The notes under the pieces were generated by a model. It searched no databases. It was not told where the DNA came from and worked only from the letters and a program-made list of their open reading frames with translations. Positions 19,793 to 28,743 of a stretch of 64,000 nt of DNA are shown here, piece by piece. How positions within the stretch are numbered: position 1 is the stretch's first letter; each line of letters opens with the position of its first letter. This DNA comes from Bartonella apihabitans (GTDB lineage: Bacteria; Pseudomonadota; Alphaproteobacteria; Rhizobiales; Rhizobiaceae), in contig NZ_CP132387.1 of assembly GCF_030758755.1 (NCBI RefSeq), positions 1,736,001 to 1,800,000 of the forward strand, read 5' to 3'. The position numbers and the translations under genes are program-made.

Positions 19793-20645
19793 GACCTGTT
19801 TCCAATCTGTTTAATTCCCTAGAATAAAAGTGTTTACGTTTTATCCATTTAAACCCTTCATACCTTGTTACAACAGCTACATCTGTTTCGCCTCCCACTA
19901 TATCGGCCCCGGGTAAAAATCGAAAGTAACTTTTTGTTAAGTCTACAAGATATGTCGCAAGATCTATAGCATCTTTTACGGGCATAGAATTAATAAATAG
20001 TTCAGAGCTAAAATGGTTCCGTATATCAGTGCCAAGGCGATATGCATCCTCTTTTTTGAAACCAATTGAACAAAGATAGGCTTCAAAGTTGGGGTCAACC
20101 CCAAAAATAAGCCGATGTATGGGTAAGGGTTGCCCGCCAAAGAATAGACTTGCACTTCCATTATCTGTTATTTTTTCTGGGTTATCGTCGCAAGAATCGT
20201 TTTCAATCTTAATTTTCCAAACCTCATGCGACGAATCTTCATCCGATGAATAACCCCCAACCCAAAATTCAAAGGATGAATCTGGACTGCGATTGTCAGC
20301 TTTTTGATACGTATCCCAAAAGAAATCCCGGGTCAATTTTGCTACGCCCTCAAGGTTATAGTTTTCCTTATTAAAATCAGAGCAGCTATTCGTTTCAAGT
20401 GATTTACGGAGTTTCTTTACTAACGTGCCTATTGAAGCAGAGCCTATATTACCCATACCACAAGTCATTGCACAAATTGGCAGGCCTCTGTAGAGATTAT
20501 ACACCTTATCGCCATTTTCATAGACGTTTATAACGCCGGTAGTTCTATTACCTTCTGAATCAACGTTAGTTTGAACAATGCTTGAAGCACTGTCGGCGGC
20601 GAAAACAAGACAATCGTTGACAGCTAAACCTACACATACAGTCAT
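19785..20645 (-). CDS. Proteasome/HslV-like Ntn-hydrolase
   Basis: A 286-residue protein with an N-terminal nucleophile hydrolase fold. After removal of Met1 the chain begins Thr-Val-Cys-Val. Numbering from that Thr, Asp17 sits in the LVFAADS motif and Lys46 in NGDKVYNL, matching the Thr1/Asp17/Lys33 catalytic set of HslV and proteasome beta subunits; GMGNIGS corresponds to the glycine-rich loop near residue 47 of HslV. It is about 110 residues longer than HslV, with a unique C-terminal half. The start at 20645 has a strong GGGAGAG RBS; an upstream in-frame extension of 32 residues would bury the Thr and is rejected. AT-rich compared with neighbours, so probably an accessory cargo gene. Likely a protease or amidohydrolase of unknown target. 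Confidence 0.75.
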   Translation of the reverse strand: MTVCVGLAVNDCLVFAADSASSIVQTNVDSEGNRTTGVINVYENGDKVYNLYRGLPICAMTCGMGNIGSASIGTLVKKLRKSLETNSCSDFNKENYNLEGVAKLTRDFFWDTYQKADNRSPDSSFEFWVGGYSSDEDSSHEVWKIKIENDSCDDNPEKITDNGSASLFFGGQPLPIHRLIFGVDPNFEAYLCSIGFKKEDAYRLGTDIRNHFSSELFINSMPVKDAIDLATYLVDLTKSYFRFLPGADIVGGETDVAVVTRYEGFKWIKRKHFYSRELNRLETGHV

Positions 20646-20855
20646 ATCTCTCTCCCTACATATTAATAACAATGCGTCGGAATCGTTCTCGTTAAAATTG
20701 TAATAGCGGGAATAGGTATATATGTGCAACGTTGAATCCAATTTTTTGACAAGTTGTTCTTATAACGTTGGCGGTTTTATTTTATTTTTTTGTACATAAA
20801 CAAAATAAAAGGGAGATCTTAATCGAATATATATAAGAACGAGAGGAGCTACCCG

Positions 20856-21416
20856 CTAATGTTTGTCCGGTCTGGTGGCGCAATCGGAACCGATAAAGAG
20901 GATTTCTTCACGGCTCATGGTGATCGGCGGGGCGTTTTCGTGCTCCACTTCGCCTTGAGCCGTTTTCATGAAAAGAGCAAACCGCAACGGGTCAAACGTC
21001 TCCTCGGTCATCGGGCTTGAACGATAAAGTTTCCATGCAAGCACCATCACTTTTTCTGCCCGCGAATGGTGCTCCAAACTTTTCAAAAAAGGCTTTATAT
21101 CGCCCCACGAGAAGCGCTCTTTTTCCTTATGCTTTGTTCCTGCCTTTTCGGCTTGGTTAACGGGATTTCTTTGATATGTCTCTTCGGGTTTTTGGCAATC
21201 CAAGGTTTTCCTTGTTACGTCGGCAGATTTGCTTTGCTCTTGATCTATTTCTGCGTAGCCTGTTTCTTTGCAAGAAACATCAGTTTTACCGAATGGCGGT
21301 TGTATTTCCTCGTCAACGCTTGAACGATTGTCGCGCGAGTCTTTTTGGTCATCAGCGTGGCGAAGGAATCCGGCTTGTGACTTTAACGTTTCTCTATAAT
21401 TTTTAGGCTTTTTCAT
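20856..21416 (-). CDS. Hypothetical phage-region protein
   Basis: A 186-residue protein of unknown family. The N-terminal half (1-100) is hydrophilic and low-complexity, the C-terminal part (WGDIKPFLKSLEHHSRAEKV, TFDPLRFALFMKTAQGE) looks folded and helical. ATG 21416 is chosen over an upstream GTG because GGTGGGCGG gives a ribosome site. It lies leftward, in the same direction as the repressor, and may belong to the lysogeny region. No function assigned. Confidence 0.6.
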   Translation of the reverse strand: MKKPKNYRETLKSQAGFLRHADDQKDSRDNRSSVDEEIQPPFGKTDVSCKETGYAEIDQEQSKSADVTRKTLDCQKPEETYQRNPVNQAEKAGTKHKEKERFSWGDIKPFLKSLEHHSRAEKVMVLAWKLYRSSPMTEETFDPLRFALFMKTAQGEVEHENAPPITMSREEILFIGSDCATRPDKH

Positions 21417-22269
21417 TCCGCCCACCCCTCGCCTGTTTTGACAGAAAAACCGTAAGCTTCAACACGCTTAATGAGGGAAACGTAAAAAATTGACATGAAT
21501 AATGTCAACATTTTTCATGTTGAAATATGCCGATTTTTTGAGAATAGCGAATCGTTTGACGATTAATACCTGATTGTTTTGATGGTTTTTCTTTGGACTT
21601 TTATATTTGTTAAAAAAACCGCGTGGTTGCCGCAAAACATCAAAGTTGAACCGGACAATTAATTGGAAAAGACGAAAAATACCGTCGAAATTTCCCTCAA
21701 AATAATAGATTTTTAAATGAATTTTACTTCCTATCGAAACAACAAGCCAATCAGAACAACAAAAAAGTCTTATAGGCTCTGTTGTTTTGGAGATTGGCTA
21801 AAAGCGAAAAGCCCGTAGGGAGAAATGAAAATAGCGGTCAAGAAAGCATTTTTAAATATGGCCTTCGGTTCATCAGGCGACAGAGGCTCAGCGACCAACA
21901 AAAAGCGTTAAAATATTCGAGCTTCGGACGATCGGCATTCCTAATCGGGCAGTGGAAAATGATGCGCGAACAAGCCCGATCGAGTGTGAAAAAAATCGGG
22001 CAACGGCGACTTTTGTTCGAGCTAATGAGGTAGCAATAAATCGCGCACCAAGAAACGGGAGTTGAGAAAATTATCTTGCCAAAAAATACCGCGTCAGCAG
22101 GTCAGCCCGACAATTATCGCACCATTAAATCAATTGCTAAAATATTCGCCTTTAAGTAATCGCATGCAGGAAAACTTTTGGCCTCGACTATCAGGCTATG
22201 AAGGCCTGCTTGAACAGACATAAGCATTTGACATGCTAATGCTGTTGACACCTGTTTCATGCCAATTTC
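21417..22269. other. Intergenic region between lysogeny genes
   Basis: About 850 bases with no confident gene. A rightward 83-codon frame (21,782-22,033) has arginine/lysine-rich composition and a weak start, and is not called. The part at 21,480-21,750 is AT-rich and may hold promoters. Confidence 0.4.
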
Positions 22270-23013
22270 TTAGCGCGTAAAACGGCCGATATAGCGGCCA
22301 AGAATGGTGATTTCGCTTAAATTCAGAATGCGCGGTTTGTGGTGGGGATTATCCGATATAACCTCGACCTCGATTTCATCCGCACCGGGGCGGGAGACAA
22401 CTTCCAGCCGCTTGATGATAACGCCACCAAGCTCGTCAGCCAGCGCATAAATTCCCGGAGGTGACGGAACACGGTGCGATATGTCGATAAACACCGCATC
22501 GCCATCATGAATGGTGGGCGACATGCTATCCCCATAAGCGGGAAGAACGGCAACATTGGACGCGACAACATTGAGTTTTGCCAACAGGCTTTCCGGCAAA
22601 CGCCAAAAATCCTTTATTACTTCTGTCGAAATCTGGACGGCGTTGCTTGCACCGTTGACGATCATAATATCCCCGCCCGCACCCATGCCGGCCTTGACAT
22701 CAATTTCGGGAATTTCACCGTCTTTCAATTGCAACCTTGTTTTGACATCGCTATCAATCCGGTCAGGAATATCAGGATCAAAACTTGATACGATTTTGTG
22801 TTTTGCGCCGTTTTCACCTGTCAAAAGATAGGATGCGCTTACGCCGAATTTGCGGCCATAAATGGCGGCCTCTTCAGGCCCGAAATCATTCTGCCCGTTT
22901 TCATGAGCCCGATAGGTCGAATGACTCACGCCAATTGCATCCGCAGCTTTCGTTGCAGATGAAAAGCCCGCTTTCAGCCGTGCTTCGCGCAATCTTTGTC
23001 CCATCGTGTTCAT
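22270..23013 (-). CDS. CI/LexA-type phage repressor (HTH plus S24 peptidase)
   Basis: A self-cleaving repressor maintaining lysogeny, about 247 residues. The N-terminal Cro/CI helix-turn-helix includes GQRLREARLKAGFSSATKAADAIGVSHSTYRAHENG. The C-terminal S24 domain has the nucleophile in GDSMSPTIHDGDAVFID and the lysine base in GVIIKRLEVV. An Ala-Gly pair in VKAGMGAGG, between the domains, is the probable cleavage site. Several in-frame ATGs exist (23049, 23022, 23013, 23004), none with a good RBS; leaderless translation, as for lambda cI from PRM, is plausible. Inactivation by RecA after DNA damage is expected from the family. Confidence 0.87.
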   Translation of the reverse strand: MNTMGQRLREARLKAGFSSATKAADAIGVSHSTYRAHENGQNDFGPEEAAIYGRKFGVSASYLLTGENGAKHKIVSSFDPDIPDRIDSDVKTRLQLKDGEIPEIDVKAGMGAGGDIMIVNGASNAVQISTEVIKDFWRLPESLLAKLNVVASNVAVLPAYGDSMSPTIHDGDAVFIDISHRVPSPPGIYALADELGGVIIKRLEVVSRPGADEIEVEVISDNPHHKPRILNLSEITILGRYIGRFTR

Positions 23014-23028
23014 AACATGCATTATGTC
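23014..23028. promoter_or_regulatory. Candidate repressor operator A
   Basis: AACAT-GCATT-ATGTC, an inverted repeat (4 of 5 pairs) at the repressor start. It has the same arm and 5-base spacer layout as operator B, 24 bases away. Confidence 0.45.
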
Positions 23029-23037
23029 AGAATAATA

Positions 23038-23052
23038 AACATAAATCATGTT
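23038..23052. promoter_or_regulatory. Candidate repressor operator B
   Basis: AACAT-AAATC-ATGTT, a perfect 5-bp inverted repeat with a 5-base spacer, directly upstream of the CI-type gene. Two like sites suggest cooperative repressor binding. Confidence 0.5.
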
Positions 23053-23614
23053 GACATTCTGCTATAAATGATGTTGTTATACAACCAATCGCCACTTTTA
23101 CGCGTATTATAACATTATAAGTGTTTAAAATTGGCGGGTAAGAGAGGGAAAGTGCAGTGCGCGCTTTCCCCATGAAGTTTTTTAGACGGCGTATTTGCCA
23201 TGTTTCGGGGTGGAACAAATGGACAAATCAGATATTTGCGTGTTGTCAGATATTGGCGTGTCGCAATTGATCGGCACTGGTTTATTGCACAAAAAACAAC
23301 CTGCGGCCTGCTTTAACCGCAAGCCCGCACTGTTGACTTGGCCGCAAGAAGCTTCAGCCAACAAAACAGCGGCAGATGATGAAGCCGCATGGGTAAATGT
23401 TTTTAAAAGCGGACAGGCCTTGAAGTGCGGCTTTTGCGTTGCGCCTTCTTCCGGCATGCTTCAAAGCGTATTTAAACTTCAAAGCGTATTTCAAACCGCT
23501 GGAGAACGCGTCCATTGCTTACCGATTGTGCTTGCGCCCCGTTCATTATCCCGAACGTTTTTTTCCCGCTCTTTTTCTTTATCCCGATCTTTTTTAAATA
23601 AAAGCAAATTAGGC
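23053..23614. other. Region opposite the repressor without a confident gene
   Basis: This stretch should hold the early rightward promoter. A rightward frame with ATG 23219 (RBS GGGGTGG) is open for more than 350 codons but runs antisense through the better-supported leftward gene at 23,615, has odd cysteine/serine-rich composition after about 100 codons, and is left uncalled. A short direct repeat, CTTCAAAGCGTATTT, occurs twice near 23,459-23,490. Confidence 0.35.
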
Positions 23615-23905
23615 TTATTCGGCTTTGGCACTCCCAGAAGCATTATCCGGCGAGTCTGTACCTTCTGCGGAAGCCTTTCTGGCATTGGTATTTTCGAGTG
23701 TCACATCATATTTCTGGGGCTCGGAAAGGAAATTTTCCGGTTTGCCGACAGCGATCATACATTTGGCAAAAAGCGGAAGAACATCCTTGCTATCAATCGT
23801 ATTTTCGGAAGCACCGGCAATAATACTGAACAAACGGAATGCGACTTCTTCCGGTGTGGCTGCTGCATTGACAGTGGCAGATCTTATCGGGTTAATAACG
23901 GGCAT
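23615..23905 (-). CDS. Hypothetical small phage protein
   Basis: A 96-residue protein with a folded-looking N-terminal part (VNAAATPEEVAFRLFSIIAGA, KDVLPLFAKCMIAVGKPENFL) and a disordered alanine/serine/glutamate tail. ATG 23905 is preceded by AAAGGAAA, a good RBS. No family recognised. It is leftward like the repressor and flanked by early genes. Confidence 0.55.
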   Translation of the reverse strand: MPVINPIRSATVNAAATPEEVAFRLFSIIAGASENTIDSKDVLPLFAKCMIAVGKPENFLSEPQKYDVTLENTNARKASAEGTDSPDNASGSAKAE

Positions 23906-24296
23906 TCTTTTTCCTTTGTCTTTCATCAATCAGTTGATGCAATAGTTAAACAACTTGTTGTTTTTATCAAGGCAAAGGCAATTGCCATTTTTAAACCGGT
24001 GAGCCTCACCGCTTTCGGGAAAAGGCTTTGTGTGAGCGCGCCTTTTTTTGCCTGCCCACAAAAGCAAAATTCAAATCGAATTTTTAAAAGCATTGTTTTA
24101 AGCGCCGCAAAACTCTGCTTGTCGGCAAAAAGCATAAGCGGAAAAATCAAAGATGTGACACGAAAAAGCAAGGCTTTGGCACTTCATGGTGGAAGCGTTT
24201 TCAAAGCCGTTTTTTCTCCAGAATTATCGGGATTTTTTGCGCGTCAATTGTGCGGCCGGTCAACATTTTTCAAGGCAGAGAAGAGAGTTTTATAAA
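23906..24296. other. Intergenic region before the replication gene
   Basis: About 390 bases between a leftward small gene and the rightward replication gene. No family-like protein is seen on either strand. It presumably contains the promoters of both. Confidence 0.35.
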
Positions 24297-25304
24297 ATGG
24301 ATTCGTCAACACTACGCCGCCTTGCCGGTTTGAACCTTTCTACCGAACAAATGTCGGCCATTCTTGAACTTCTTGCCGATATAGACGAGCGGGAAGACCA
24401 GCGCCGTGCCCGTACACGCGAGCGTGTGCGTCGTTTCAGGCTGACACGGAAAAACAATGTAACGTTACAAGAGGAAAATTGTAACTGCGAGGAAACATTA
24501 CCCCTTTCCCCTAAAAGAAAGGTTCCCCCACACCCCCTTAAAGAAAATAACCCCTTTCCCGCTTTCTCTGAAACGTCGTCTGATGCGCTTGTCGAAGAGC
24601 CAACAGACAAAAAAGGCGGGCACGGTTTTCCCCTTTGCGGAAATAGAAATTTACCGGAAAATCCCGCGGGGTACGAGCCTGAGAAAGCTTGTTCTTTGGC
24701 CGTGAGTTTGCCCAAGGGCAAGGCTTGTTCCTTTTCTGAAAGTTCAGCTTTTCCGCAAGCAGAAAATGCGCCACTTTCAGCGATCACCGGAACGTTGTCT
24801 GCGGCTGAAAGGGACGAGGCTTCCGGCGCAATGTCAGCTTCCGGCATAAGCGCGGGCGTGCCGCTTTTGCCTTCACCTTCGGGAATTTTTGGAAGCCGGA
24901 ATTTTGGAAAAAACGAAGTTCCAGAGCTTGCAACGAGCCGCCCTGAAAAACGGAGTTTCGAAGCCGAATTTCATGAAATTTTCTGGCCTGCTTTCCCCAA
25001 CAAATGCGGCAAACCGAAAGCACTAACGGCGTTTTTGAAAGCGCGCAAAAAAGACAGTCTCGCCGCCATTATGGCGGGGCTTCAACGCTATATCGCAGAC
25101 AAGCCGCCCGACCGCCCCTGGCTTAACCCGACAACGTTTCTCAATCAGGAACGCTGGAATGACCAACCTGCCCCCGTAATGGAGCGAAAAAATGCAAAAT
25201 TCGGATATGATAAAAGATCGACAGCCAGAAAAGTTACCGATGCGATGGCCCGCCTCGCACCTCGATTTGACGCTTGCCAAACTCGTTTCCCTCACGACAG
25301 GTGA
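24297..25304 (+). CDS. Phage replication-initiation-like protein
   Basis: A 335-residue protein. An N-terminal helical, arginine-rich part (residues 1-60) is followed by a long low-complexity linker. The C-terminal block FWPAFPNKCGKPKALTAF, AAIMAGLQRYIADKP and WLNPTTFLNQERW is the motif typical of Rhizobiales and other prophage replication proteins that act like O-type initiators or helicase loaders. ATG 24297 has AGAGAAGAGAG upstream. Its last 113 bases overlap the next gene in another frame. The 10-bp repeat array lies about 540 bases downstream. Assignment as replication protein rests on the C-terminal motif and position. Confidence 0.65.
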   Translation: MDSSTLRRLAGLNLSTEQMSAILELLADIDEREDQRRARTRERVRRFRLTRKNNVTLQEENCNCEETLPLSPKRKVPPHPLKENNPFPAFSETSSDALVEEPTDKKGGHGFPLCGNRNLPENPAGYEPEKACSLAVSLPKGKACSFSESSAFPQAENAPLSAITGTLSAAERDEASGAMSASGISAGVPLLPSPSGIFGSRNFGKNEVPELATSRPEKRSFEAEFHEIFWPAFPNKCGKPKALTAFLKARKKDSLAAIMAGLQRYIADKPPDRPWLNPTTFLNQERWNDQPAPVMERKNAKFGYDKRSTARKVTDAMARLAPRFDACQTRFPHDR

Positions 25305-25851
25305 AGGTTTTCCGCCCCGCTTCAAGGTGGGAAAGAAACCGACAAACGCTCAAATTGCAACAATCAGGCACACGCTTGAGGACGCAAAAAATACACTTTT
25401 AACAAAGGCACGAAGCGACGAAATCATGGACCAGTTTTTGCTGCTTTCGGGCGGTATGCGGCTGCCCCGTGATTTAGACGGGGAAAGTGCGGCCAAATCC
25501 TATATGATTGCGCTTTCCGGCTTTTCCAGCTTTGCCATTATGCAATCGGTACTTTTGATTATTCGCGGCAAGGCGGAAGGCTTCAACAAAACCTTCATGC
25601 CGACAGCGCCGGAACTCGCCGCTTTTTGCGAACATATCGAAAAAACCGAATGGTTGAAAATCGACACTGTGGAGCGGCTTTTAAGAGCCGGTGAAGAACT
25701 AAACGACGTTTTAATTCCAGAGGCGCGGGAAGAAAAACCGGCTTGTGACCACAAAACCACGACCGCAAACAAAAACAAAACAACAGAACATGAAATAGCG
25801 CGGCATGTTTTCCGCAGGCAAAAGAAATGCGCGTTCAATGAAGCTGAATGA
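25192..25851 (+). CDS. Hypothetical phage protein after the replication gene
   Basis: A 219-residue protein of unknown family with well-ordered central helices (GFPPRFKVGKKPTNAQIATI, LSGGMRLPRDLDGESAAKSYMIAL, MPTAPELAAFCEHIE), resembling the partner commonly found next to O-like proteins in Rhizobiales prophages. Start ATG 25192 has GGAG five bases upstream, which implies a 113-base out-of-frame overlap with the previous gene. The stop lies within the first unit of the 10-bp repeat. Confidence 0.65.
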   Translation: MQNSDMIKDRQPEKLPMRWPASHLDLTLAKLVSLTTGEGFPPRFKVGKKPTNAQIATIRHTLEDAKNTLLTKARSDEIMDQFLLLSGGMRLPRDLDGESAAKSYMIALSGFSSFAIMQSVLLIIRGKAEGFNKTFMPTAPELAAFCEHIEKTEWLKIDTVERLLRAGEELNDVLIPEAREEKPACDHKTTTANKNKTTEHEIARHVFRRQKKCAFNEAE

Positions 25852-25950
25852 AACGGAATGGGACAGCAAGAGACAACACGGGACAATGTGGGACGATATA
25901 AGACAGTATGGGACGGCATGAGACGGTATGGGACGACATCGAACATCTGT
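25841..25950 (+). repeat. 10-bp tandem repeat (iteron-like), about 9-11 units
   Basis: From 25,841 the sequence falls into successive 10-base units close to GGACGGTATG: AAACGGAATG, GGACAGCAAG, AGACAACACG, GGACAATGTG, GGACGATATA, AGACAGTATG, GGACGGCATG, AGACGGTATG, GGACGACATC and a degenerate end. The GAC core recurs once per helical turn. The period is not a multiple of three, so it is not a protein repeat. Position right behind the replication genes suggests a phage replication origin bound by an initiator (inference). Confidence 0.85.
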
Positions 25951-26067
25951 GAAAAGCCCAATGTTTTTTTCAAAAGCGCAAGAACCACAAGATTTCAAAC
26001 AACAACACTTCAAACTCAAGACTTCAAACAACAACCCGATAATAAGCGATCATGAAAGGCTTTAACC

Positions 26068-26673
26068 ATGCAGGAAGTTGAAATTATCAGATTGAAAGCC
26101 CGTTCAAAGGCAGGAAAACTCAGGCTCAAGCGCGGGCGCGGAAGGCCACGTATTGAAGGTATTGCGCGCGAACCGAATGGCAGGCGCAGCCGAGCAAAAA
26201 AACCGCGCGAGGCGATTGACCGTCTTGCTATTTTGATGCGTGCTAAGCACACCGGCCTTTCCGAAAAACAGGCAAAAGACCCGCGCGCTTCCACCTATAT
26301 CGGCAGGCTTTTTTTAGCTGGTCCTGAATGCAGTGGCATAAGCGAAGACCAGTACAATGCCGCGCTGAAATTTATCGAGGTTGATAATAATTATAAAAAA
26401 GCACTGCTTTCGCCTGCCGCCTATTACGACGATTTTAACAGCACGCCCAATCCCGAACTTTATGAAGCATTTTGCAAGCGTGCCAAAAAGCAATATCTTG
26501 CGGCAAGGGAAGCCATTCAGGAAGCGCAATTCGATAACAGAATTGATAACCTTTATGCAGCCTTGCAGTATATCGTGCTGGAAGATCTCGAATTGCCGCA
26601 CCTTGTCGGCGCAACAAGGCTAGTGCTCAATGCGCTAAACCGGCATTTTTTCCTTGCCAATAAAGGTCATTAA
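26068..26673 (+). CDS. Phage protein with N-terminal AT-hook-like motif
   Basis: A 201-residue protein. The basic N-terminus contains KRGRGRPRIEG (residues 21-31), an AT-hook core (RGRPR) that would bind the minor groove of AT-rich DNA. Residues 70-200 are a helical domain (YIGRLFLAGPECSGISEDQYNAALKF) seen in Rhizobiales prophages between replication and packaging genes. Its role, perhaps terminase-associated or transcriptional, is unknown. It starts 117 bases after the iteron-like repeat. Confidence 0.65.
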   Translation: MQEVEIIRLKARSKAGKLRLKRGRGRPRIEGIAREPNGRRSRAKKPREAIDRLAILMRAKHTGLSEKQAKDPRASTYIGRLFLAGPECSGISEDQYNAALKFIEVDNNYKKALLSPAAYYDDFNSTPNPELYEAFCKRAKKQYLAAREAIQEAQFDNRIDNLYAALQYIVLEDLELPHLVGATRLVLNALNRHFFLANKGH

Positions 26674-27062
26674 ATTTTTAATGACCTTGATGGCGCAAGG
26701 GGAATTCTATTTTGCAAATGGATTTTCTTAGGCAGCGGAAAATTTATATTGCAAACGAAATTTTATGATTTTGTTGCAATTTGTTATGCGGACGGAAAGA
26801 CTATTTTTGTAAAAAGCCTATTTTTAGCTGCGGCTATAGCCTGAAAGAGCAAACTTGGCTTGCAACTTATGCAGTGCGTCGTCCCGCAGAGAGGCAGTTT
26901 AGCCCGCCGCTTTTATCCCGACTTGCAACGCTATTTCTAAAAGGTAGGCACTCCCCTGCCTTTTTTACCTTGCACAATTTATCACCGTGCAATAATGGGA
27001 AAAACGAAAACTGGCAAGATAACCGCCCGACTTGGGTTGATAGAGATCGCACTGATTTAAAC
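26674..27062. other. Intergenic region between AT-hook gene and membrane gene
   Basis: No supported gene. A rightward frame from about 26,781 overlaps the end of the convergent membrane gene and has no recognisable features. An inverted repeat around the AT-hook stop (AATGACCTTTATTGG and AATTTTTAATGACCTT) is weak. Confidence 0.35.
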
Positions 27063-28743
27063 TTAATCGCAAAACCATTTATTTTTCGGTATACGCGATT
27101 TTTTGCCCTTATTTATTTCCCGTTGATAATACTCCATGTATTTCGTCATGAAAAACTCCCCAAATTGCTTTTTCGAAGTAATTTTGGTTAACAACCCACG
27201 TTCCTCTTTTTCGACAAAACCGTTCGGTTCATGACCTGAGTGATAATAGCAATTTTCAAAGATCTTTTTTTTACCAAAATTTCGTTCTGAAAAGAAAAGC
27301 AGATTCCAAGATAGACAATCGCTAAAATCACATACATGAAATGTACTAACTTGAGGGCAATCAATCGACCGATACTTGTCAGGTACATAATCTAAAATAC
27401 GGACTTTATTGGTAGAAGATTCCTCTATCTGAACAAGATGTGATACATTAAGTTGTCCAATCTTACAAAAGTTAATTTCACAATTCCAGACTGAGATATT
27501 AGTTAGCTCTAAGGTGTTTGCTCCCTCAGCATTAACCATTATGCTCCCAGAACGTCGATTTAAAAAATATCCTTTTGCTCCATCAAAAATACATTCAATA
27601 AATGCAAATTGATTAGGTCTCTTTAATTTATCTTCTTTTTGAAATAATGACGATACAATTATAAATCCGATATATACAGCATACAAATTTTTAATTTCGA
27701 TAGACTTTAAACGATCCTGTCCATTATGTTGACTTGATATCTGTATAAATTCATTGATTTGAAATTTATCAGGATTATTTCCGACAAGATCATCCGCATA
27801 ATGAATAGCTCGCATTCGAACTTTATTCGCCGTTGTGACATCGCTGGCATCCATGATAAAATCCGTTAAAATATCAAATGCTTCTTTTCTGAAAGTCCCT
27901 TCGCTATCGCTGGCAATCCTATTCAAGAAAGAAAGTCCTGCATATTTTTGTGTGTCATTTTGACTGCTTAAAAGTTTTGATGCTTCTGCGATAAGCTGAG
28001 CGGTATCTCGCTGTTTTGCCATGGCAATTTCATTGTCGTGACGTTTGCCATCCTGCTTCTTTTCTTCAAGCTCGATTGATTTGTTTTTGGTTGCTTTGGC
28101 AGCCCAGAAAAAGGTAACAAGGCCGGCCGTGGCGAGGGCTACATTTTTAATATCAATGCCACCGAAAAAGGTTGAATTGTCTTGACCCGGATAAAAATAG
28201 AGAAAAGCAATCGTCCCGAACAATGTGCCAAGAATTAAAGTAACGTTTAAAACATCAACGGCAAAACGGTTGCTGGCAAAATCGACACTTTGGCGAATAT
28301 TGGCATTTTTCGACGGGAAAAAGGCTGCATTAATCCAGCTATTCAACGCCACAAATAAAAGTGTTGCGACAATGGTAACCAATGAAATAACTTTCAATCT
28401 ATATTGAAAGTCCTGAAATGGATAAAAAACTGATAGACAGAGGAAAACAATACATAAAATAGTCGAGCATAGAAGTGCAAGCCAATTTGTTTCTTTTGTG
28501 ATGATTGCGGGAAGCAAAATCAATATGCTCTGCCAAACCGACACAAGAAAAAATGCCCACCCCAAGAATGTTGTTACTTGTTTCGAGAAAAAAATAAATC
28601 GGGAGCGAGAGAACTATTGCTGCAATTAAAAAGCCAATACCAAGCCAGAACATGCGCTTTTTAAACGCGATGAATTTTTCCTCTGCTTTACTTGCTTGTT
28701 CAAGATTATCGTTCTGTTTATCGGTATCGGTATTTGAAGGCAT
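27063..28743 (-). pseudogene. Multi-helix membrane protein with long cytoplasmic domain, frameshifted
   Basis: Two overlapping leftward frames fit one protein of about 559 residues. The first frame (ATG 28743) has a charged N-terminus and one membrane helix (MFWLGIGFLIAAIVLSLPIYFF). The second continues with four to five more helices, a coiled-coil stretch (ELEEKKQDGKRHDNEIAMAKQRD) and a 300-residue domain with beta-helix-like character. The frames join naturally at the A7 run 28,588-28,594 (T7 on the coding strand) if one base is removed; the GGGG run near 28,563 is an alternative. It is AT-rich and opposite to the late phage genes, like a cargo gene. Family not recognised. Confidence 0.6.

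Noticed and set aside
21782..22033. Rightward 83-codon frame between lysogeny genes
   Set aside because: Begins at a non-ATG codon without RBS and has no family resemblance.
23195..24295. Long rightward open frame of about 366 codons opposite the repressor
   Set aside because: It runs antisense through the better-supported leftward gene 23,615-23,905 and into the leader of the replication gene, with odd composition and no family resemblance.
25841..25950. CRISPR array
   Set aside because: Units are 10 bases with no spacers; period far too short for CRISPR.
26781..27191. Rightward 136-codon frame
   Set aside because: Overlaps the end of the membrane protein gene, lacks a ribosome site and has no recognisable features.
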